A DNA stretch of 64,000 nt from Mesorhizobium sp. LMG 17147 (GCF_024297145.1 NZ_JANCTC010000005.1:62001-126000); one strand, 5' to 3'; positions 27,596-37,687 are shown, counted from the first letter of the stretch. The notes: a model not told the origin generated them from the letters alone. Numbers and translations are program-made.

Positions 27596-28971
27596 CGTGC
27601 ACCTCCCGAGGCTGCCCTGGCCACGCCCCGGTCGGCGGCAAGGCCGCGCCAGTCGTTGCGGTAGCCGGCAAGGCCGCTGAAGCTTGCCGCATGCACCGCC
27701 TCCGGCGCCTCGGTGGCAAACTCGCGTCCGACGCTTTCAAAGGCAAGTGCGGCGGCACCGGTGGCGCTGCCCTCCAGCGTTGCGCCCTGCAGGAAGGTCT
27801 GCCCGGGCCGCAATTGCGCCAGCAGCGCGGCAAGCAGCCCGCCATTGTTCAGGCCGCCGTCGACGATCACCGTATTGTCCGAATGGATCAGCTCGAGGCA
27901 CAGATCGAGCATCAGCGCGACGTAGAGCAGCGCCACGGCCGCGCGTTCCTCGGCATTAGGCGTACGCCCGACCAGTTCGCCGCGGCGGTGCGGCATCGGG
28001 CCGCCGGGCGCGAAGCTCGGCAGCGCCATGATGCCGGCGTCGATCACCCGTTGTACCGATGACGGCGCGATTGCGCCCTGCCAGCCGGCGCTGATCGTGG
28101 CGAATTCGCGACCGCCCATGAAGCGGATGGTCGGCACCGGGCCGCCGTAGACATCGACATTGACCAGCATGTCGCGCTCGCCATCGAGTGCATTGAGCGG
28201 ACAGTCCGGATTGAGCACGACCACCCAGGTGCCGGTCGAGACCACGGTCACCGGCCCGAGCTGCTGTCGGCGGTAGGCATGGAGCGCAGCATTGCTGTCA
28301 TGGACGCCGTTGTGGACGGCGACCGGCTTGGCGGCCCGGCTGAAGCGCTGCTCGCCGATCACCGCGCCGGCACGCTCGAAGGCGGGCATCTGGCCGCGCC
28401 AGCCCTCGGCATCGACCAGCGAGCTGAAATCGCGTTTGCGCGGCGCCCATAGATGCGAATGGCAGCCGAGATAGGAGACCTCCGACACCGGCCGGCCGCC
28501 AAATCGCCAGCTCCAATATTGGGGGTAGCCGAGGATCGATTTCGCTGTGGCGAAGGCACCGGGCTCCACCTCCTTCAGCCACAACATGTGGCGGCCGTAG
28601 TTGAAGCCAAGCGGCAGGCGCGGCGAAAAGGTCTCGGCAAAATCCGGAATGCGGCGGTCGATCTGCGCGGCGATTTCAGCTGGCGGTTCCTGCTCGTAAT
28701 CGAGGATCGGATGCGTCAGCGCGGCTTCGTCGACCAACGCGAAGGTGCAGCCATGGCCGGATACCATCAGCCCTTCCACGCCATGCGTATCGACGGCGTC
28801 ATCGATGGCGCGAGCCGCCCAGTCGTGCAGCGTTGCCTCGTCGAGCACGCTGAAGCCGCCTTTGCGGATCCAGCTCGGCTGGGTGCGGCGCTCGTCGAGG
28901 ATCTGTCCGTCCTGGCCGAAGACGAACAGCTTCGAATTGGTCTTGCCGAAATCGAGGACCGCGATGTTCAC
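27592..28971 (-). CDS. FGGY-family carbohydrate kinase 1
   Basis: Sugar kinase of 459 residues with the ASKHA fold. The phosphate-1 motif is [14 protein letters not shown] at the N-terminus; [14 protein letters not shown] near residue 245 and [12 protein letters not shown] near 267 resemble the rhamnulokinase branch, and the adenosine motif is [16 protein letters not shown] near 395. The substrate is probably a ketose, inferred from the epimerase and aldolase in the same locus. The start is GTG 28971, overlapping the DeoR stop by four bases, so DeoR, kinase and ATPase are coupled. Confidence 0.88.
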   Translation of the reverse strand: MNIAVLDFGKTNSKLFVFGQDGQILDERRTQPSWIRKGGFSVLDEATLHDWAARAIDDAVDTHGVEGLMVSGHGCTFALVDEAALTHPILDYEQEPPAEIAAQIDRRIPDFAETFSPRLPLGFNYGRHMLWLKEVEPGAFATAKSILGYPQYWSWRFGGRPVSEVSYLGCHSHLWAPRKRDFSSLVDAEGWRGQMPAFERAGAVIGEQRFSRAAKPVAVHNGVHDSNAALHAYRRQQLGPVTVVSTGTWVVVLNPDCPLNALDGERDMLVNVDVYGGPVPTIRFMGGREFATISAGWQGAIAPSSVQRVIDAGIMALPSFAPGGPMPHRRGELVGRTPNAEERAAVALLYVALMLDLCLELIHSDNTVIVDGGLNNGGLLAALLAQLRPGQTFLQGATLEGSATGAAALAFESVGREFATEAPEAVHAASFSGLAGYRNDWRGLAADRGVARAASGGAR

Positions 28972-29750
28972 TGGGCGCCTCCCGAGGAAGCGGCGATCCT
29001 CACCGTGACGCCGGCATCTTCGAGCATGCGGGCATCTGTCTCGGACAGGCCGTCATCGGTGACCAGCGTGCCGATCCGCGACAGCGGCAGCGCCACATTG
29101 CGCGCGTGGATCGACAGTTTTCGGCTGTCGGCCAGCACGACGATCTGGTCGGCGCAGAGGCTGAGCTCGACGATCGAGCGGACCAGCAGCGGGTGCGATT
29201 CCAGAAGGCCTTCCTGGCCGATGCCTTGCGCGCCGAGAAAAAACTTCGAGGCGTAGAACGGCACCGTCTGCGTCAGCGAATGGATGATGCCCGGCTCGCG
29301 GTGCAGGTCGCCGCCGGCAACGGTCAGACTGCAATGGCCGTGATCGCTGAGATAGGCCGCGAGCGGCATCGAGTTGGTGTAAAGCCGGATATTGCGGTCG
29401 GCGAGCTTGACGCCGAGATGGAAGCAGGTCGAACCGCCATGCACGATGACCGCGTCGCCGTCGCGCACCATGGTGGCGGCGAGAGCGGCGATCTGCCGCT
29501 TGGCCTCGACCGCGAGGTCGCGGTTCTCGTCATAGGGCCTGGCATAGGCGACGCCGGCTTGCGAAGCGCCATCGAGCGCCGAGATGCCGCCATAGACCTT
29601 GCGCGCTTCGCCGGCCTCATCGATCTTGTCGATGTCGCGCCGCACCGTCGCCGCCGACACGCCAAGCCGCTCCTGCAGCTCGCGCACCGATGCGAAAGGC
29701 CGGTCCCGCAAAAGCTCGACGATCTGACGCTGGCGGCCGGAGTCGCTCAA
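28968..29750 (-). CDS. DeoR/GlpR-family transcriptional repressor
   Basis: Regulator of 260 residues. The N-terminal winged helix-turn-helix is RQIVELLRDRPFASVRELQE then RLGVSAATVRRDIDKIDEAG, and the DeoR C-terminal sensor domain carries YGGISALDGAS, DGDAVIVHGGSTCFHLG and FFLGAQGIGQEG. DeoR-type proteins usually sense phosphorylated sugars. Start is TTG 29750, with GGGAGGTAAGGG directly upstream. It is first in the minus-strand operon, faces the aldolase gene across a 226-base promoter region, and probably controls both arms. Confidence 0.92.
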   Translation of the reverse strand: MSDSGRQRQIVELLRDRPFASVRELQERLGVSAATVRRDIDKIDEAGEARKVYGGISALDGASQAGVAYARPYDENRDLAVEAKRQIAALAATMVRDGDAVIVHGGSTCFHLGVKLADRNIRLYTNSMPLAAYLSDHGHCSLTVAGGDLHREPGIIHSLTQTVPFYASKFFLGAQGIGQEGLLESHPLLVRSIVELSLCADQIVVLADSRKLSIHARNVALPLSRIGTLVTDDGLSETDARMLEDAGVTVRIAASSGGAQ

Positions 29751-29976
29751 CCCTTACCTCCCAATGCGCTTGCCTCCCGAGCCACTGCACGGCATGCCAT
29801 TTAGCACGGCAATTGGTGCAACTTACTCAACGGCCCTCGGATTGCAAGTCTGATTTGACGCGATAACATCACTGTTGACGTAACTTACTCGCATCTGCGA
29901 TACCAGCGTCGGTCTTCGTCCCGGCGGCAGGACGTCCAAAGCCGTGGCCACGCGGCCGGTTTGTGGAGGAATTTCG
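29751..29976. promoter_or_regulatory. Divergent promoter of the sugar locus with paired AACTTACTC repeats
   Basis: AACTTACTC occurs at 29820-29828 and again at 29882-29890, same orientation, 62 bases apart (about six helical turns). They are candidate operators for the DeoR protein encoded alongside; DeoR-family repressors often bind spaced direct repeats and loop DNA. No binding data are available. Confidence 0.5.
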
Positions 29977-31020
29977 ATGACGATCAGTGCGGATGCGCAG
30001 GAATTGGCAGCGCTGCGGTCGCTCTCCGCCGAGATCGGCAGCGACCCGCATCTGACCCAGGCCGCCGGCGGCAACACCTCGCTAAAAGCCGGTGACACGC
30101 TCTGGATCAAGGCCTCCGGCACCTGGCTGAAGGACGCGCTCACCGCGGACATCATGGTGCCGGTCAGCATTCCGCCATTGCTCGACGCCATCGAACGACG
30201 CGACCCGACCGCCGAACAGCCACAGGCCTTCACTGTCGGCGCCCTCAATCCGCGCGGCCTGCGCCCCTCGATCGAGACCACCGTACATGCGCTGATGCCG
30301 CAGCGCATCGTTCTGCATGTCCACTGCGTCGAGACCATTTCGCTGGCCGTGCAGGCCGACTGCGAGGCCGAGGCCGCCAGGCGGCTCGACGGCCACCAAT
30401 GGGCGTATGTTCCCTATCGCCGGCCGGGACTGCCGCTCGCCCAGGGCATCGCCGAGCGCCTGCGGCCAGGCGTGGACATCCTGATCCTCGGCAATCACGG
30501 CCTGGTCGTTGCAGCCGACACTGTCGCTGAGGCGGGCATGCTGCTGCGCCGCGTGACACAGCTGCTGGCACGGCCGCCGCGCCAGGTGGCTGAGCCGGAC
30601 ACCGCGGCATTGATGGCGCGCGCCGGCGACAGCGACTACAGATTGCCGGCGGACGTCGAGGCGCACGCGGTGGCGATCGACCCCGAAAGCTGCCGCATGG
30701 CTTCGGGTGGCAGCCTCTACCCCGACCACGTCATCTTTCTCGGCAAGGGCTCGGTCGTGGCGAGGCCGGGCGAGGATGTGGAGCGCGTCATCGAGCGCTG
30801 CGGCGCCGCACCCGTGGCGATCCTGTTTCCCGGCCTCGGCGTGCTGATGCGCGGCGACGCGGGCGCCGGTGCCGACGCCATGCAGCGCTGCCTCGCCGAC
30901 GTGACAGCGCGGGTCGATGTCGCGGCGAAGCTTAATTATCTGACAGCGGCAGAGAATGACGAACTGATCAACTGGGACGCCGAAAAATATCGCCAGAAAC
31001 TCAATGCCGGGGGCAGCTGA
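29977..31020 (+). CDS. Class II aldolase/adducin family protein, RhaD-like aldolase domain
   Basis: Predicted zinc-dependent ketose-phosphate aldolase of 347 residues. The N-terminal region AAGGNTSLKAGD and LWIKASGTWLKDAL is characteristic of the aldolase half of bifunctional RhaD/alcohol-dehydrogenase proteins. The zinc ligands are His114 and His116 in IVLHVHCVET and His174 in LILGNHGLVV, with Glu100 a possible catalytic acid. The dehydrogenase half is absent. It would cleave a ketose 1-phosphate to dihydroxyacetone phosphate and an aldehyde. ATG 29977 has GGAGGA upstream; it is followed one base after its stop by the second kinase. Confidence 0.87.
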   Translation: MTISADAQELAALRSLSAEIGSDPHLTQAAGGNTSLKAGDTLWIKASGTWLKDALTADIMVPVSIPPLLDAIERRDPTAEQPQAFTVGALNPRGLRPSIETTVHALMPQRIVLHVHCVETISLAVQADCEAEAARRLDGHQWAYVPYRRPGLPLAQGIAERLRPGVDILILGNHGLVVAADTVAEAGMLLRRVTQLLARPPRQVAEPDTAALMARAGDSDYRLPADVEAHAVAIDPESCRMASGGSLYPDHVIFLGKGSVVARPGEDVERVIERCGAAPVAILFPGLGVLMRGDAGAGADAMQRCLADVTARVDVAAKLNYLTAAENDELINWDAEKYRQKLNAGGS

Positions 31021-31021
31021 C

Positions 31022-32308
31022 ATGCCGCGTTCGTCTGGCCCGCTTGCCATCGGCATCGACATCGGTACATCCGGCGCGCGCGCCGTCGCCATGCGCCCGG
31101 ACTTTTCCATTGCCGCGCATTCCGCTATTGCCCTCGAGCGATTTGGGCCGAACGGCCGCGACCCCGCCATCTGGTGGGAGGCCGTCGGCGCGACGTTGGC
31201 GGAACTGCTCAAGTGTATCGATCGCGCGGCAGTGCGCTCGATCGCCGTCGACGGTACGTCGGGCACGCTGCTGCCGGTCGACGGCGCCGGGCGGCCGCTG
31301 GCCGAACCGCTGATGTACAACGACAAGGTCGCTGACGACACTATTCTGAGTGAAATAGCCGGCGCGGCACCGGCAACGAGCGCTGCACTCGGGGCGACCT
31401 CCGGTCTCGCCAAGGCGCTGTCTTTCCAGCACCTGCCCGGCGTCGCCGCTGTGCTGCACCAGGCCGACTGGATCGCCGGACAGTTCTCCGGCCGCTTCGA
31501 TGGCAGCGACGAAAACAACGCATTGAAAACCGGCTACGATGTCGAAACCCGCCGCTGGCCGGACTGGATCGCGGCCACCGGAATGCGCATGGAATTGCTG
31601 CCTGGCGTCGTGCGGCCGGGCGATGTCACGGGTACGCTCACCGCCAGCGCCGCGAAAATGTTCGGCCTGTCGCGTGACGTGGTCGTGGTCGCCGGCACCA
31701 CCGATGGCTGTGCGTCGTTCCTGGCAACCGGCGCGACGGCGGCGGGCGACGGCGTCACTGCGCTCGGCTCATCGCTGACCATCAAGATTCTCTCCGACCG
31801 GCCGATCTCGGCGCCGCAATTCGGCATCTACAGCCATCGGCTGGGTGACACCTACCTGGCGGGCGGCGCCTCGAACTCCGGCGGCAAGGTTCTGGCCCAG
31901 CATTTCCCCGTCGCCCGCATTGTCGAACTCAGCAAAAAAATCGACCCGGCGACCGAGACCAGTCTCGACTATTACCCGCTGCCGGCGCCGGGCGAACGCT
32001 TCCCCATAGCCGATCCAGCCTTGCCGCCGCGCCTCGAGCCGCGGCCCGCCGACGACGCCGATTATTTGAAAGCGATGCTTGAGGGTATTGCGGCGATCGA
32101 AGCGCTCGGCTATCGCCGGCTTGCCGAACTCGGCGCACCCCGGCTGACATCGGTCAGGAGCGTCGGCGGCGGAGCGGCCAATCCGGCCTGGACGGCAATC
32201 CGGCAGCGCAAGCTTGGCGTCGCTCTCGTGCCGGCTCTTTCGGAGGAGGCCGCCGCCGGCACGGCGCGGCTGGCGCTGATGGGCGCTAGCGCAGCGGGGC
32301 TTCTATGA
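31022..32308 (+). CDS. FGGY-family carbohydrate kinase 2, D-ribulokinase-like
   Basis: Kinase of 428 residues. IGIDIGTSGARAVAM at the N-terminus, SIAVDGTSGTLLPVDGAGRP near residue 75, VVVAGTTDGCASFLATGA, and SVGGGAANPAWTAIRQRKLG near the C-terminus show a complete ASKHA kinase. The GTSGAR phosphate motif and short length resemble the plant/cyanobacterial XK-1 group, characterised as D-ribulose kinases. ATG 31022 follows the aldolase stop by one base; ATG 31004 is possible. A ribulokinase-like activity beside an aldolase suggests a pentulose or related ketose, but this is inference. Confidence 0.86.
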   Translation: MPRSSGPLAIGIDIGTSGARAVAMRPDFSIAAHSAIALERFGPNGRDPAIWWEAVGATLAELLKCIDRAAVRSIAVDGTSGTLLPVDGAGRPLAEPLMYNDKVADDTILSEIAGAAPATSAALGATSGLAKALSFQHLPGVAAVLHQADWIAGQFSGRFDGSDENNALKTGYDVETRRWPDWIAATGMRMELLPGVVRPGDVTGTLTASAAKMFGLSRDVVVVAGTTDGCASFLATGATAAGDGVTALGSSLTIKILSDRPISAPQFGIYSHRLGDTYLAGGASNSGGKVLAQHFPVARIVELSKKIDPATETSLDYYPLPAPGERFPIADPALPPRLEPRPADDADYLKAMLEGIAAIEALGYRRLAELGAPRLTSVRSVGGGAANPAWTAIRQRKLGVALVPALSEEAAAGTARLALMGASAAGLL

Positions 32309-33156
32309 CGGCCAAGGCAATTCAGCACCTCGACGGCATCGCCGCGCTGGCCGAGCGCTATCAGGTATTCCTGCTCGACCAATTTGGTGTGCTGCACGAC
32401 GGCACCAGCGCCTATCCAGGCGCTGTCGAGGCCTTGTCGGCACTCAAGCGTGCCGGCAAGACCATCGTGCTGATCTCGAATTCCGGCAAGCGGGCGCAAC
32501 CCAATGAGCACCGCCTGCTGAAGCTCGGCTTCGAACCGGGAAGCTGGGATCACTTTGTCTCCTCCGGCGAGGTGGCGTGGCGCTCCTTCCATCAAATGGC
32601 GGCATCCGGAGCCCTGCGCCCGCAGACAAAATGCCTGCTGATCCGCCGCGACAATGACCGTTCGGCTGTCGACGGCCTGCCCTTCGTCCTGGCCAAGGAC
32701 GGCGACGATGCAGAACTGGTGCTGATTTCCGCCAGCGAGGGCGATCGCTACGACCTCGACCATTATCGCCGGCTTCTTGGTCCGGCGGCCGCGCGCCGGG
32801 TGCCATGCTTCTGCACCAATCCCGACAAGATCATGCTGACTGCCGTCGGCCCTCGCTTCGGCGCCGGCCGGCTCGCCGATCTCTATGAGAGCCTCGGCGG
32901 CAGCGTGGCGCGCATCGGCAAGCCCAATCCGCAGATATTCGAGGCAGCGCTGGCACTGGCGGGTCACCCGGAGCGCGACAGCGTGGTCTGCGTCGGCGAC
33001 AGCGTCGAGCACGACATCGCCGGCGGCAACGGCGTCGGCGTCGCGACGACGCTGGTCCTGTCGGGCATATTGGCGGGGGCTCCAGACCTGGACAACGTTT
33101 TCGCCGCGCTCAACGCCCGTCCCGACTACATCGCGGATAGCTTCAGGTTTCGTTGA
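32305..33156 (+). CDS. HAD-IIA family hydrolase (TIGR01459 type)
   Basis: Haloacid-dehalogenase phosphatase of 283 residues of the class IIA (NagD-like) type. Motif I is FLLDQFGVLHDG, with a Gln in the general-acid region where many HADs have DxDG-like order (here Asp-Gln-Phe-Gly-Val), motif II is VLISNSGKRA, and motif IV is VVCVGDSVEHDIAGG. ATG 32305 overlaps the kinase stop (ATGA), completing the plus-strand aldolase-kinase-phosphatase operon. It may dephosphorylate a dead-end sugar phosphate or act in the main route. Confidence 0.88.
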   Translation: MTAKAIQHLDGIAALAERYQVFLLDQFGVLHDGTSAYPGAVEALSALKRAGKTIVLISNSGKRAQPNEHRLLKLGFEPGSWDHFVSSGEVAWRSFHQMAASGALRPQTKCLLIRRDNDRSAVDGLPFVLAKDGDDAELVLISASEGDRYDLDHYRRLLGPAAARRVPCFCTNPDKIMLTAVGPRFGAGRLADLYESLGGSVARIGKPNPQIFEAALALAGHPERDSVVCVGDSVEHDIAGGNGVGVATTLVLSGILAGAPDLDNVFAALNARPDYIADSFRFR

Positions 33157-33176
33157 GTTGTTAAGGCGAGACAAAG

Positions 33177-33983
33177 CTAATCGAGGTTGAAACGCCCGAT
33201 CACCGGCACGTGGTCCGAGGGCCGTTCCCAGCCGCGTGCCAGCCGCAGGATTTCGTAGCCGGCAAAATGCGGCACAAGGTTTGGCGACGACCAGATATGG
33301 TCGAGGCGGCGGCCACGATTTGAGGCCTGCCAATCCTGGGCGCGATAGCTCCACCAGGTGTAGAGTTTCTCCTCATAGGGCACATTGAGCCGCATCAGGT
33401 CGACCCAGTCGCCGGAGAGCCGCATCGCCTCGAAATTTTCCGTCTCGACCGGCGTATGGCTGACGACATTGAGGAGTTGCTTGTGCGACCAGACATCGTG
33501 CTCGAGCGGCGCGATGTTGAGGTCGCCGACCAGGATCGAGCCGGAGTGCTCGTCATGCTCGGCCCGCACGGCGTTCATCTCGGCAACGAAATCGAGCTTG
33601 TGCTTGAACTTTCGGTTAACGGCCGGGTCGGGCTCATCGCCGCCGGCCGGAACGTAGAAATTGTGCAGCAGGATCGTTTTGCCGCCGGCCTTGACGGTGA
33701 CCGACAGATGCCGGCTGTCGTCGATCTCGCAGAAGCGGCGCTTTTCGACCACCTCGATCGGACGGCGCGCTATGGTCGCAACGCCGTGATAGCCCTTCTG
33801 GCCATGGAAGGCGATGTGCTCGTAGCCGAGCTTGCGGAACGCCTTCTCCGGAAACAATTCGTCCGGAACCTTGGTTTCCTGCAGGCAGAGCATGTCCGGC
33901 GCCTGCTCGACCAGCAGGCGCTCGACGATCGGCATGCGCAGTCGAACGGAGTTGATGTTCCAGGTAGCGACGGAAAACGGCAT
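33177..33983 (-). CDS. xthA: Exodeoxyribonuclease III (AP endonuclease)
   Basis: Base-excision repair nuclease of 268 residues in the ExoIII/APE1 family. VATWNINSVRLR with the metal-site Asn, LCLQETKVPDE with the catalytic Glu, LVGDLNIAPLEHDVW with Asp-Asn, RRLDHIWSS and the terminal PSDHVPVIGRF with the catalytic His are all present. ATG 33983 starts directly at the first beta strand. It is convergent with the HAD gene, 20 bases apart. Confidence 0.95.
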   Translation of the reverse strand: MPFSVATWNINSVRLRMPIVERLLVEQAPDMLCLQETKVPDELFPEKAFRKLGYEHIAFHGQKGYHGVATIARRPIEVVEKRRFCEIDDSRHLSVTVKAGGKTILLHNFYVPAGGDEPDPAVNRKFKHKLDFVAEMNAVRAEHDEHSGSILVGDLNIAPLEHDVWSHKQLLNVVSHTPVETENFEAMRLSGDWVDLMRLNVPYEEKLYTWWSYRAQDWQASNRGRRLDHIWSSPNLVPHFAGYEILRLARGWERPSDHVPVIGRFNLD

Positions 33984-34117
33984 GTGGGGTTCCGGACAAC
34001 GCAAGATCCGCCGGATGGCTCCGACGGAAGTCAATCGCGGAAACTACTGCCAGCCGCGCACCGCAAAAACAAGCCGCCCGCACCAACGCGGAAAAGCCAT
34101 CCCGCAGCAGTAGAAAG

Positions 34118-34816
34118 TTACCGCGTCTTGGTGTTCAGCTCGCGGTTCGCCGTATAATCGATGGCGAAGGTGTCGGGGGCGAAGCTGACGCCCTCCTTGG
34201 TGTTGAAGATCATCACCGTTGTGTCCTTGCCCTGCGCATCGGTGATGGTCCACTGCCGCAATTCATAGGATTTCGGATCGAACATCATGGTGATCTTCGA
34301 ATTGCCGAACACCGATTTGTCGGCAAGCTGGATGGTGGTGAGATCGTTTTCTTCCTTGACGCTTCTGACGCGCCCGCCCGACAGATCGATCTTGTCGTCG
34401 AGCAGCAGCTTCAGCGGCGTCTTCGACAGCGGATAGAGGTCGGAGGTCCGCAGTTTCTTGTTGAGGATGACCACCGACTTGCCGTCGGAAATCACCCTGA
34501 AATTCGAGGCGCCGTCATAATTGAAGCGGATCTTGCCCGGCCGTTCCAGAAAGAACTTGCCGCCGGTCTGCTCGCCCTTGGGCCCGAACTGCACGAACTC
34601 GCCGCTCATCGATTTGACCGAGGAGAAATGATCGGCGATCTTCTGCGCCGTCGCCGGAACCGCTGCTTGCGCCGACGCCAGCAGCTGGAAGCCGGGCACG
34701 ACATTGGCGGCCGCCGCACCGGCCAGGACCAGACCGAGGCCGAGCACCTGCCGGCGGGTTGGGGCGAAATCCCTTTTTGGGGCGAGAGTTGCGTTTTTCA
34801 TGCCGGTCACCATCAT
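34118..34816 (-). CDS. LolA-like outer-membrane lipoprotein carrier protein
   Basis: Predicted periplasmic lipoprotein chaperone of 232 residues. The N-terminus has a signal peptide with consecutive arginines (TRRQVLGLGLVLAGAAAANV) that could use the Tat route, then the LolA fold: IADHFSSVKSMSGEFVQFGP, GGKFFLERPGKIRFNYD, VVILNKKLRTSDLYPLSKTP and KITMMFDPKSYELRQWTITD. Alphaproteobacterial LolA proteins are divergent but keep this pattern. Starts at 34816, 34813 or 34801 are all possible; the last begins MKNATLAPKRD. It lies just downstream of ftsK on the same strand, the usual Rhizobiales position. Confidence 0.88.
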   Translation of the reverse strand: MMVTGMKNATLAPKRDFAPTRRQVLGLGLVLAGAAAANVVPGFQLLASAQAAVPATAQKIADHFSSVKSMSGEFVQFGPKGEQTGGKFFLERPGKIRFNYDGASNFRVISDGKSVVILNKKLRTSDLYPLSKTPLKLLLDDKIDLSGGRVRSVKEENDLTTIQLADKSVFGNSKITMMFDPKSYELRQWTITDAQGKDTTVMIFNTKEGVSFAPDTFAIDYTANRELNTKTR

Positions 34817-34934
34817 CTGATTGCTTGCTCGTTATATTGGTCTGGCCCCCCAGTTGGGCTTAAGTTTGGCGGGCCGCACGGCGCTCATCGTTGCAACGCG
34901 CCAAAAGGTTCAAAGTTGCCGGCGCGGATGTGCT

Positions 34935-37589
34935 CTAGAACTTGTCGTCCTCCGTCGGCACCAGGATTTCGCGTTTTCCGGCATGGTTGGCCGGGCCGAC
35001 AATGCCTTCCTTCTCCATCTTCTCGATGATCGAGGCGGCGCGGTTGTAGCCAATGCCGAGCCGGCGCTGGATGTAGCTGGTCGAGGCCTTGCCGTCGCGC
35101 AGCACCACCGCAACCGCCTGGTCGTAGGGATCGTCGGAATCCTCGAAATTACCGCCGTCGCCGCCGCCACTGCCTTTGCCCGTCGGCTCGTCGTCATCCT
35201 TGTCGTCGTCCTCCGTGATGGCGTCGAGATATTCCGGCACGCCCTGCAGCTTCAGATGCGCGACGATCTTCTCCACCTCGTCGTCGGAGACGAAGGGACC
35301 GTGCACGCGCTGGATGCGGCCGCCGCCGGCCATGTAGAGCATATCGCCCATGCCGAGCAGCTGTTCGGCGCCCTGCTCGCCCAGGATGGTGCGGCTGTCG
35401 ATCTTCGATGTCACCTGGAACGAGATGCGGGTCGGGAAATTCGCCTTGATGGTGCCGGTGATGACGTCGACCGACGGCCGCTGCGTTGCCATAATGACAT
35501 GGATGCCGGCGGCGCGCGCCATCTGCGCCAGGCGCTGCACCGCGCCTTCGATGTCCTTGCCGGCGACCATCATCAAATCGGCCATCTCGTCGATGATGAC
35601 GACGATGTAGGGCATCGGCTCGAGGTCGAGGTTCTCCGTCTCGTAGATCGCTTCGCCGGTCTGGCGGTCGAAGCCGGTCTGCACGGTGCGGGAAATCCTT
35701 TCGCCCTTTTTCTCGGCCTGCTGCACGCGCGCGTTGAAACCGTCGATGTTGCGAACGCCGACCTTCGACATCTTGCGGTAGCGGTCCTCCATCTCGCGCA
35801 CGGTCCATTTCAGCGCCACCACCGCCTTCTTCGGATCGGTGACCACCGGCGTCAGAAGATGCGGGATGCCGTCATAGACCGAGAGTTCCAGCATCTTTGG
35901 ATCGATCATGATCAGCCGGCAGTCCTGCGGCGTCAGCCGATAGAGCAGCGACAGGATCATGGTGTTGATGGCGACGGACTTGCCCGAGCCGGTGGTACCG
36001 GCGACCAGCACGTGCGGCATTTTGGCGATGTCGACGATCACCGCCTCGCCATTGATGGTCTTGCCCAGCGCCAGCGCCAGCTTGGCCTTGGTGGTCTCGA
36101 AATCGCGGCTGGCCATGATCTCGCGCAAATAGACGGTCTCGCGCCTGGCGTTCGGCAATTCGATGCCGATGGCGTTGCGGCCCGGCACCACGGCGACACG
36201 GCAGGCGATGGCGCTCATCGAGCGGGCAATGTCGTCGGACAGGCCGATGACCCGCGACGATTTGATGCCGGGCGCCGGTTCCAACTCGTAGAGCGTGACG
36301 ACCGGACCCGGACGCACATGGATGATTTCGCCTTTGACGCCGAAATCCTCCAGCACGCCCTCGAGCAGGCGGGCGTTCTGCTCCAGCGCGTCCTTGGACA
36401 GGCTTGCGTCGCGCACCACGTTCTTCGGTTCCGACAGGAAATGCAGCGACGGCATCTCGAATTTCTCCGAGCCGATCAGCGACGTCTGCGCCTCGCGCTG
36501 GACGCGGGCGCCTGGTGCCGGCCGCGGCGCCGGCGCCTCGACGCGCGTCGCCGCGTCGGAGCGGAAGTTCTGCACCTTTGCCGTCGGCGCGGCGCGGCGC
36601 TGGCCGGCCGGCTCGGGCGCGAAATCCATGTCGTCATTGTCGTCGTTGTCGAAGACGTCGGCATCGTCGGGGTCGATCGAGGCACTGCGGTCGTTGACCA
36701 TGGCGGCGAAGAATTCCGGCTCGACGCGGGCGCGCCCGCCCGGGCTCATCCGCGCCTCGGCGAACTCGGCCGATTCGACCCGTTCGGCCGCCCGCCGCCA
36801 AGCGCTGGGGCGCGGTTCCATCTCCGGTTCGAAATCGTCGCGCTCGCGCCGACGCGCGGCGCGGCGGCGCAGGTAGGCCCGCAGCGACAGCCACCAGTGG
36901 GTGATGGCGCCAAGCGCCAATATGCCTTCGTCGCCCTCGTCCTCTTCATTGTCGAAAAGCAGGTCGTCCTGCGGATCGGGCACTGCAGGCTGTTCGAGGA
37001 CGGCAAAGCCGTTCTTGCGCGAAATCAGCGCCGAGCCATACAAGAATACCCACAGCGCCGGCGCTGCCAGGAGCACGGCGAGCACGCTGGCGACGAGGCC
37101 GGTCGGATAGCCGCCGATGATGAGGCCTGGGATATTGAGCACCATATCGCCGAATACGCCGCCGAGGCCGGTCGGCAGCGGCCAGGTCTTGGGCGGCACC
37201 ACGCAGCCGGCGATTGCCGCGCCAAGCAGCGAAAACCCGAACCAGGCGAGCGCCCGTTTCGGCAGCCTGTCGACGCCGCGCGCGGTAAACAGCAGAAATC
37301 CCCAGATCACCGCCGGCACCAGTGCCGCAACGGCGGCAAGCCCGAAGAACTGCATGGCGATGTCGGAAAAGACGGCGCCCGCATAACCCATTGCATTGGT
37401 GACGATATTATCGGTGGCGTGCGAAAAGCTCGGATCGGCGACGTTCCAGGTGGCAAGGGCGGCGACGCCGAAGCCAACCAGAGCAAACAGCCCGGCACCG
37501 ACCAGCCGCCCGACCTGGCGCCTTGCGAACGCCCGGATGCCGTGCCCCGTATCGGCCAGCGCAAGCGGTGCTGAAGCCCCTGAACGCAT
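34935..37589 (-). CDS. ftsK: DNA translocase FtsK
   Basis: Division-septum DNA pump of 884 residues that directs chromosome ends and activates XerCD at dif. Four to five membrane helices lie in residues 25-180; an acidic, Arg-rich disordered linker spans about 195-400; the motor holds Walker [16 protein letters not shown] near residue 531 and [15 protein letters not shown]. The C-terminal gamma winged helix [20 protein letters not shown] reads KOPS sequences. A XerC/D-type recombinase gene lies at 60858. A TTAA-N7-TTAA box resembling a CtrA site lies 82 bases upstream. Confidence 0.96.
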   Translation of the reverse strand: MRSGASAPLALADTGHGIRAFARRQVGRLVGAGLFALVGFGVAALATWNVADPSFSHATDNIVTNAMGYAGAVFSDIAMQFFGLAAVAALVPAVIWGFLLFTARGVDRLPKRALAWFGFSLLGAAIAGCVVPPKTWPLPTGLGGVFGDMVLNIPGLIIGGYPTGLVASVLAVLLAAPALWVFLYGSALISRKNGFAVLEQPAVPDPQDDLLFDNEEDEGDEGILALGAITHWWLSLRAYLRRRAARRRERDDFEPEMEPRPSAWRRAAERVESAEFAEARMSPGGRARVEPEFFAAMVNDRSASIDPDDADVFDNDDNDDMDFAPEPAGQRRAAPTAKVQNFRSDAATRVEAPAPRPAPGARVQREAQTSLIGSEKFEMPSLHFLSEPKNVVRDASLSKDALEQNARLLEGVLEDFGVKGEIIHVRPGPVVTLYELEPAPGIKSSRVIGLSDDIARSMSAIACRVAVVPGRNAIGIELPNARRETVYLREIMASRDFETTKAKLALALGKTINGEAVIVDIAKMPHVLVAGTTGSGKSVAINTMILSLLYRLTPQDCRLIMIDPKMLELSVYDGIPHLLTPVVTDPKKAVVALKWTVREMEDRYRKMSKVGVRNIDGFNARVQQAEKKGERISRTVQTGFDRQTGEAIYETENLDLEPMPYIVVIIDEMADLMMVAGKDIEGAVQRLAQMARAAGIHVIMATQRPSVDVITGTIKANFPTRISFQVTSKIDSRTILGEQGAEQLLGMGDMLYMAGGGRIQRVHGPFVSDDEVEKIVAHLKLQGVPEYLDAITEDDDKDDDEPTGKGSGGGDGGNFEDSDDPYDQAVAVVLRDGKASTSYIQRRLGIGYNRAASIIEKMEKEGIVGPANHAGKREILVPTEDDKF

Positions 37590-37668
37590 GCTCTTCCTCG
37601 TCTGTCGTTGCCCGGCCGGGCGCGGACGCGCAACACGGCAGATTCGGCTGTCAGACTAGCGGCGGGAA

Positions 37669-37687
37669 GGTTAAGGGCGCATTAACC
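37669..37687. promoter_or_regulatory. CtrA-like box upstream of ftsK
   Basis: GGTTAA-GGGCGCA-TTAACC: both TTAA half-sites are separated by exactly seven bases, matching the alphaproteobacterial CtrA consensus TTAA-N7-TTAA, and the whole is an extended palindrome. It lies 82-98 bases upstream of the ftsK start. Confidence 0.55.

Noticed and set aside
34821..37574. 917-codon open frame on the plus strand
   Set aside because: It is antisense to ftsK, shows no domain, and its composition is His/Arg/Gly rich as expected of a mirror frame.
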